From Alphaproteobacteria bacterium (GTDB lineage: Bacteria; Pseudomonadota; Alphaproteobacteria; Puniceispirillales; Puniceispirillaceae), in contig WTJO01000038.1 of assembly GCA_011524805.1 (NCBI GenBank), positions 37,175-46,160 on the forward strand: a DNA stretch of 8,986 nt, read 5' to 3'. Shown one piece after another: positions 6,965 through 8,986 of this stretch. A program made the position numbers and the translations under genes. How positions within the stretch are numbered: the first letter of the stretch is position 1; each line of letters begins with the position of its first letter. Below the pieces are notes generated by a model that did no database searches, was not told the DNA's origin, and saw only the letters and a program-made list of their open reading frames with translations.

Positions 6965-7954
6965 CTATCCGACCGCCTTGCCAAATAGCCGCAATCTTGA
7001 TACGCCCCCGTCAGGGAAAATATTCAGCCGGACTGTATTTATCGCGCCAATATCCGCTATCTTATCTGCCCCAAATCTGTGAATCGTATCAGCAGATAAT
7101 GACTGTTCAGCCATTAATTCAGGCCAGTTTTCTGCTTCATCTAACGATACATCACCTGTAACCATGGCTGCCTGAATACTGCATCTGTCAGGATAATTTC
7201 CCTTAAAATGAGCCGTATCAACCTCAATTTCAGAAATCAGGCCAGCAGTTGCCAGCTTTACGACAATCCAGTCATGACCCGGTTCGCGCCGTCTGCGTGT
7301 CTCCCAGCCATCGCCCATTGTTGTGCCGCGCCCTTCCGAGAGTAGCGCATTTACATCGCCATAATGCGCATCATTATAGCCAAGAATACATCCCCCTGCC
7401 CTTAGGGCTGAAATCTCGGTGATGGTATCTGCATAACCTGACCAGTCACGCACCACCTCGCCAAACAGCCTGAGCCGTGCAATGCCGCCATCAGGATAAA
7501 TATTCAGCCGTATCATATTCACGGGGCCAATATCTTCTGCCTCATGCATATGATGCGCATCAGGGCCAAGTTTTGTTTCGGCGACAAGCTGTTTCCATTC
7601 TGCCTTGTCACTATTGCCATCTTCACAATATGCGGCCTCTATCATCGCTCCCGGGGGGTAATTGCCGGTAAAATGCGCTGTGTTTATATCTACCAGACGC
7701 ACAATGCCTGTCTCGCCAAGTTCGATTATACACCAGTCATGCCCGCCATGGCGGCGGCGTCTTGATTCCCAGCCATCCATCCATTTGCCATGGTTATCAA
7801 ATTTGTCAGGAATAAAAACAGGCACGGTATCTGCCAGCATACGCGGTGCTTCGGCAAAAAAATCGTCACTCACAGAGTTTATCTTGCTACCCATTCGCGG
7901 CGAGGCCAGATTGACCAGCCCTAGCGCATCTGAAGGGGGGGCTTCCTTATCCAT
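6965..7954 (-). CDS. alc: Allantoicase
   Basis: Allantoicase hydrolyses allantoate to ureidoglycolate and urea. The 329-residue product has the usual length and the typical two-lobed architecture made by an old internal duplication. Lobe 1 (about 30-172) contains DGWESRRRRHGGHDW (60-74), then INTAHFTGNYPP and DIGPVNMIRLNIYPDGGIARLRLFG. Lobe 2 (about 185-326) repeats these as DGWETRRRREPGHDW (215-229), VDTAHFKGNYPD and DIGAINTVRLNIFPDGGVSRLRLFG. Both copies keep the same key residues, so neither lobe looks degenerate. AGGAG six bases before the ATG fixes the start. It lies 60 bases downstream of the allantoinase gene, behind an 18-bp tandem repeat, and abuts allA. The order puuE-alc-allA follows the pathway and implies one operon. 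Confidence 0.96.
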   Translation of the reverse strand: MDKEAPPSDALGLVNLASPRMGSKINSVSDDFFAEAPRMLADTVPVFIPDKFDNHGKWMDGWESRRRRHGGHDWCIIELGETGIVRLVDINTAHFTGNYPPGAMIEAAYCEDGNSDKAEWKQLVAETKLGPDAHHMHEAEDIGPVNMIRLNIYPDGGIARLRLFGEVVRDWSGYADTITEISALRAGGCILGYNDAHYGDVNALLSEGRGTTMGDGWETRRRREPGHDWIVVKLATAGLISEIEVDTAHFKGNYPDRCSIQAAMVTGDVSLDEAENWPELMAEQSLSADTIHRFGADKIADIGAINTVRLNIFPDGGVSRLRLFGKAVG

Positions 7955-7960
7955 TGCTTG

Positions 7961-7965
7961 CTCCT
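7961..7965 (-). promoter_or_regulatory. Allantoicase ribosome-binding site overlapping a mini-ORF stop
   Basis: On the minus strand AGGAG sits six bases before the allantoicase ATG. Its first two bases are shared with the TAG that ends a 10-codon reading frame, an arrangement often seen where translation is coupled. Confidence 0.7.
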
Positions 7966-7996
7966 ATTTATATGTCATTATCTGGCTATATGCCAT
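7964..7996 (-). other. 10-codon mini-ORF upstream of allantoicase, speculative
   Basis: Read on the minus strand, ATG at 7996 opens a frame encoding MAYSQIMTYK, ending in TAG at 7964-7966 within the allantoicase ribosome-binding site. It is built from the tandem 18-bp units, and the second in-frame ATG comes from the second unit. There is no clear ribosome-binding site of its own; TGAGG at the allantoinase stop is too far away. It might ferry ribosomes from puuE to alc, or it may simply be a by-product of the repeat. Confidence 0.2.
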
Positions 7997-8004
7997 TATC
8001 TGGC
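7969..8004. repeat. 18-bp tandem duplication between puuE and alc
   Basis: Two directly adjacent 18-bp units, TATATGTCATTATCTGGC (7969-7986) and TATATGCCATTATCTGGC (7987-8004), differ at one base (7975 T, 7993 C). They occupy more than half of the 60-base gap between the allantoinase stop and the allantoicase start. The high identity points to a fairly recent slippage or duplication, or to selection for two copies of a binding element. Confidence 0.9.
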
Positions 8005-8014
8005 AATTTTGGCC

Positions 8015-8935
8015 TCAGGCCTGTGTGCCAGCATCATAAGGGTGTGTCTCAATCCAGTGATTGGCAATATCTATCCGTCTGGCCAGCCAGACTTTGTCAT
8101 GTGAAAGCACATGATCAATAAATTTCACCAGCCCCATAAAGCGCGCCGGCCGGCCTATCAATCTGCAATGCAGGCCAATAGACAGCATTTTCGGGGTGCT
8201 GGCGCCTTCAGCATATAAAATATCAAACGCATCTATCAGATAGCGCGCAAACTGATCCCCTGTATGAAAGCCTTGTGCGGTTGCAAAGCGCATATCATTT
8301 GTATCAAGCGTATAGGGCACTACCAGATGCGGGGTGCTGATTTGACGGCTCCAGAATGGCAGATCATCTGAATAATCATCAGCATCATAGATAAAGCCGC
8401 CTTCCTCTGCGACCAGCTCGCGCGTATGCGCACTTGTTCTGCCAGTATACCAGCCATAAGGCCGCTCGCCGCAAATATCGGTATGAATGGCGATTGCCTG
8501 TTGCATATGCGCTGCCTCTTCTTCGCGCGACATGCCATGATAATTTATCCAGCGATAGCCATGCGAGGCAATCTCATGACCATCTGCAAGCGCCTGTTCA
8601 ATCACCGCAGGATGGCGCTGCATCGCCATAGCCACCGCAAATAATGTGATTGGAATCTGCTTCTGCCTGAACAGTTCAAGAATACGCCAGACCCCCGCAC
8701 GAGAGCCATATTCATAGATAGATTCCATCGACATATGACGGGCGCCTTCAAACGGGGCGGCACCAATTATCTCTGACAGGAAAATCTCAGATGCTGGATC
8801 ACCATGCAAAATGGCGTTCTCGCCGCCTTCTTCATAATTCAGCACAAACTGCACAGCGATACGTGCCCCATTCGGCCAGCGTGCATCTGGCGGGCTATCG
8901 CCATAGCCTATCATGTCTCTGGGATAGTCTGTCAC
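8015..8935 (-). CDS. puuE: Allantoinase, PuuE polysaccharide-deacetylase-like type
   Basis: PuuE hydrolyses allantoin to allantoate. It belongs to the NodB-like deacetylase fold and is unrelated to the amidohydrolase allantoinases; family members are described as metal-independent. From the GTG start at 8935 the product is 306 residues, matching the family (about 308). It opens with TDYPRDMIGYGDSPPDARWP, as in pseudomonad PuuE. Further family segments are FVLNYEEGGENAILHGD, SMESIYEYGSRAGVWRIL, GHEIASHGYRWINYHG, RPYGWYTGRTSAHTRELV, YTLDTNDMRF and MLSIGLHCRLIGRPARF. A strong AGGGAG lies six bases before the GTG. A longer form from an ATG at 8980 would add 15 residues unlike the family and is rejected. 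It is the first gene of the visible minus-strand arm; a reading frame from upstream ends 2 bases before its start. Confidence 0.95.
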   Translation of the reverse strand: MTDYPRDMIGYGDSPPDARWPNGARIAVQFVLNYEEGGENAILHGDPASEIFLSEIIGAAPFEGARHMSMESIYEYGSRAGVWRILELFRQKQIPITLFAVAMAMQRHPAVIEQALADGHEIASHGYRWINYHGMSREEEAAHMQQAIAIHTDICGERPYGWYTGRTSAHTRELVAEEGGFIYDADDYSDDLPFWSRQISTPHLVVPYTLDTNDMRFATAQGFHTGDQFARYLIDAFDILYAEGASTPKMLSIGLHCRLIGRPARFMGLVKFIDHVLSHDKVWLARRIDIANHWIETHPYDAGTQA

Positions 8936-8937
8936 AC

Positions 8938-8986
8938 TCAGCTCCCTTTCATCTTGTCTGACTGTATCAGGGCACGCCATGCCGCC
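8938..8986 (-). CDS. Possible 3' end of an upstream minus-strand gene
   Basis: Reading leftward from the window edge, one frame is open and encodes AAWRALIQSDKMKGS, ending in TGA at 8938-8940, two bases before the puuE GTG. Such tight spacing is typical inside operons, and the puuE ribosome-binding site would then lie in this gene's last codons. The tail is too short to recognise. A urate-pathway enzyme or purine-related gene would fit the context, but this is inference. It lacks the YRGS ending typical of 5-hydroxyisourate hydrolase. Confidence 0.35.
   Translation of the reverse strand, partial: AAWRALIQSDKMKGS
8942..8947 (-). promoter_or_regulatory. Ribosome-binding site that sets the puuE GTG start
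   Basis: AGGGAG on the minus strand is followed by six bases (CTGAGT) and GTG at 8935. This match and spacing, with the family-typical N-terminus that follows, decide for the GTG over the ATG at 8980. Confidence 0.75.

Noticed and set aside
8936..8980. Longer puuE starting at the ATG at 8980
   Set aside because: The extra 15 residues are not family-like, and a strong ribosome-binding site six bases before the GTG at 8935 supports the shorter form.
1..8986. tRNA or rRNA genes, CRISPR arrays, insertion sequences, prophage or attachment sites
   Set aside because: Looked for and not seen; all long open regions are explained by metabolic or housekeeping genes and there are no spaced repeat arrays or transposase-like frames.

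Overview
This window looks like a chromosomal piece of a marine-type alphaproteobacterium with moderate GC content. The carB-greA pair beside an Lrp/AsnC gene is an arrangement I associate with Alphaproteobacteria. The SAR116/Puniceispirillum group is a guess based on base composition and gene style, not something the sequence proves.

Left part (1-3246): housekeeping genes. The 3' two-thirds of carB (carbamoyl-phosphate synthase large chain, cut by the window edge) is followed after 55 bases by greA (transcript cleavage factor). A small Lrp/AsnC-family regulator faces greA on the opposite strand.

Middle (3247-3627): a non-coding, AT-rich stretch of about 380 bases between the divergent lrp and permease genes. 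It holds several dyad-symmetric elements: a nested inverted-repeat cluster and two imperfect hairpins. It probably carries promoters and operators for both genes. I could not identify a known riboswitch there.

Right part (3628-8986): a purine-catabolism locus in two opposing arms that meet tail to tail, only 3 bases apart. The plus-strand arm encodes an NCS2 purine/urate-type permease and an amidohydrolase most like 8-oxoguanine deaminase, which makes urate. The minus-strand arm encodes allantoinase (PuuE), allantoicase and ureidoglycolate lyase (AllA), in pathway order. Together they would import purine bases, produce urate from 8-oxoguanine, and break allantoin down to glyoxylate and urea. 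The steps from urate to allantoin (urate oxidation, HIU hydrolase, OHCU decarboxylase) are not in the window and may lie beyond position 8986, where the tail of another minus-strand reading frame may be visible.

The genes are all recognisable families. The less expected details are an 18-bp tandem repeat that builds a 10-codon mini-ORF ending in the allantoicase ribosome-binding site, a strong GC-rich hairpin between permease and deaminase, the dyad-rich permease leader, and a strict AGA/AGG codon preference for arginine after aspartate. I did not find a convincing wholly new system.
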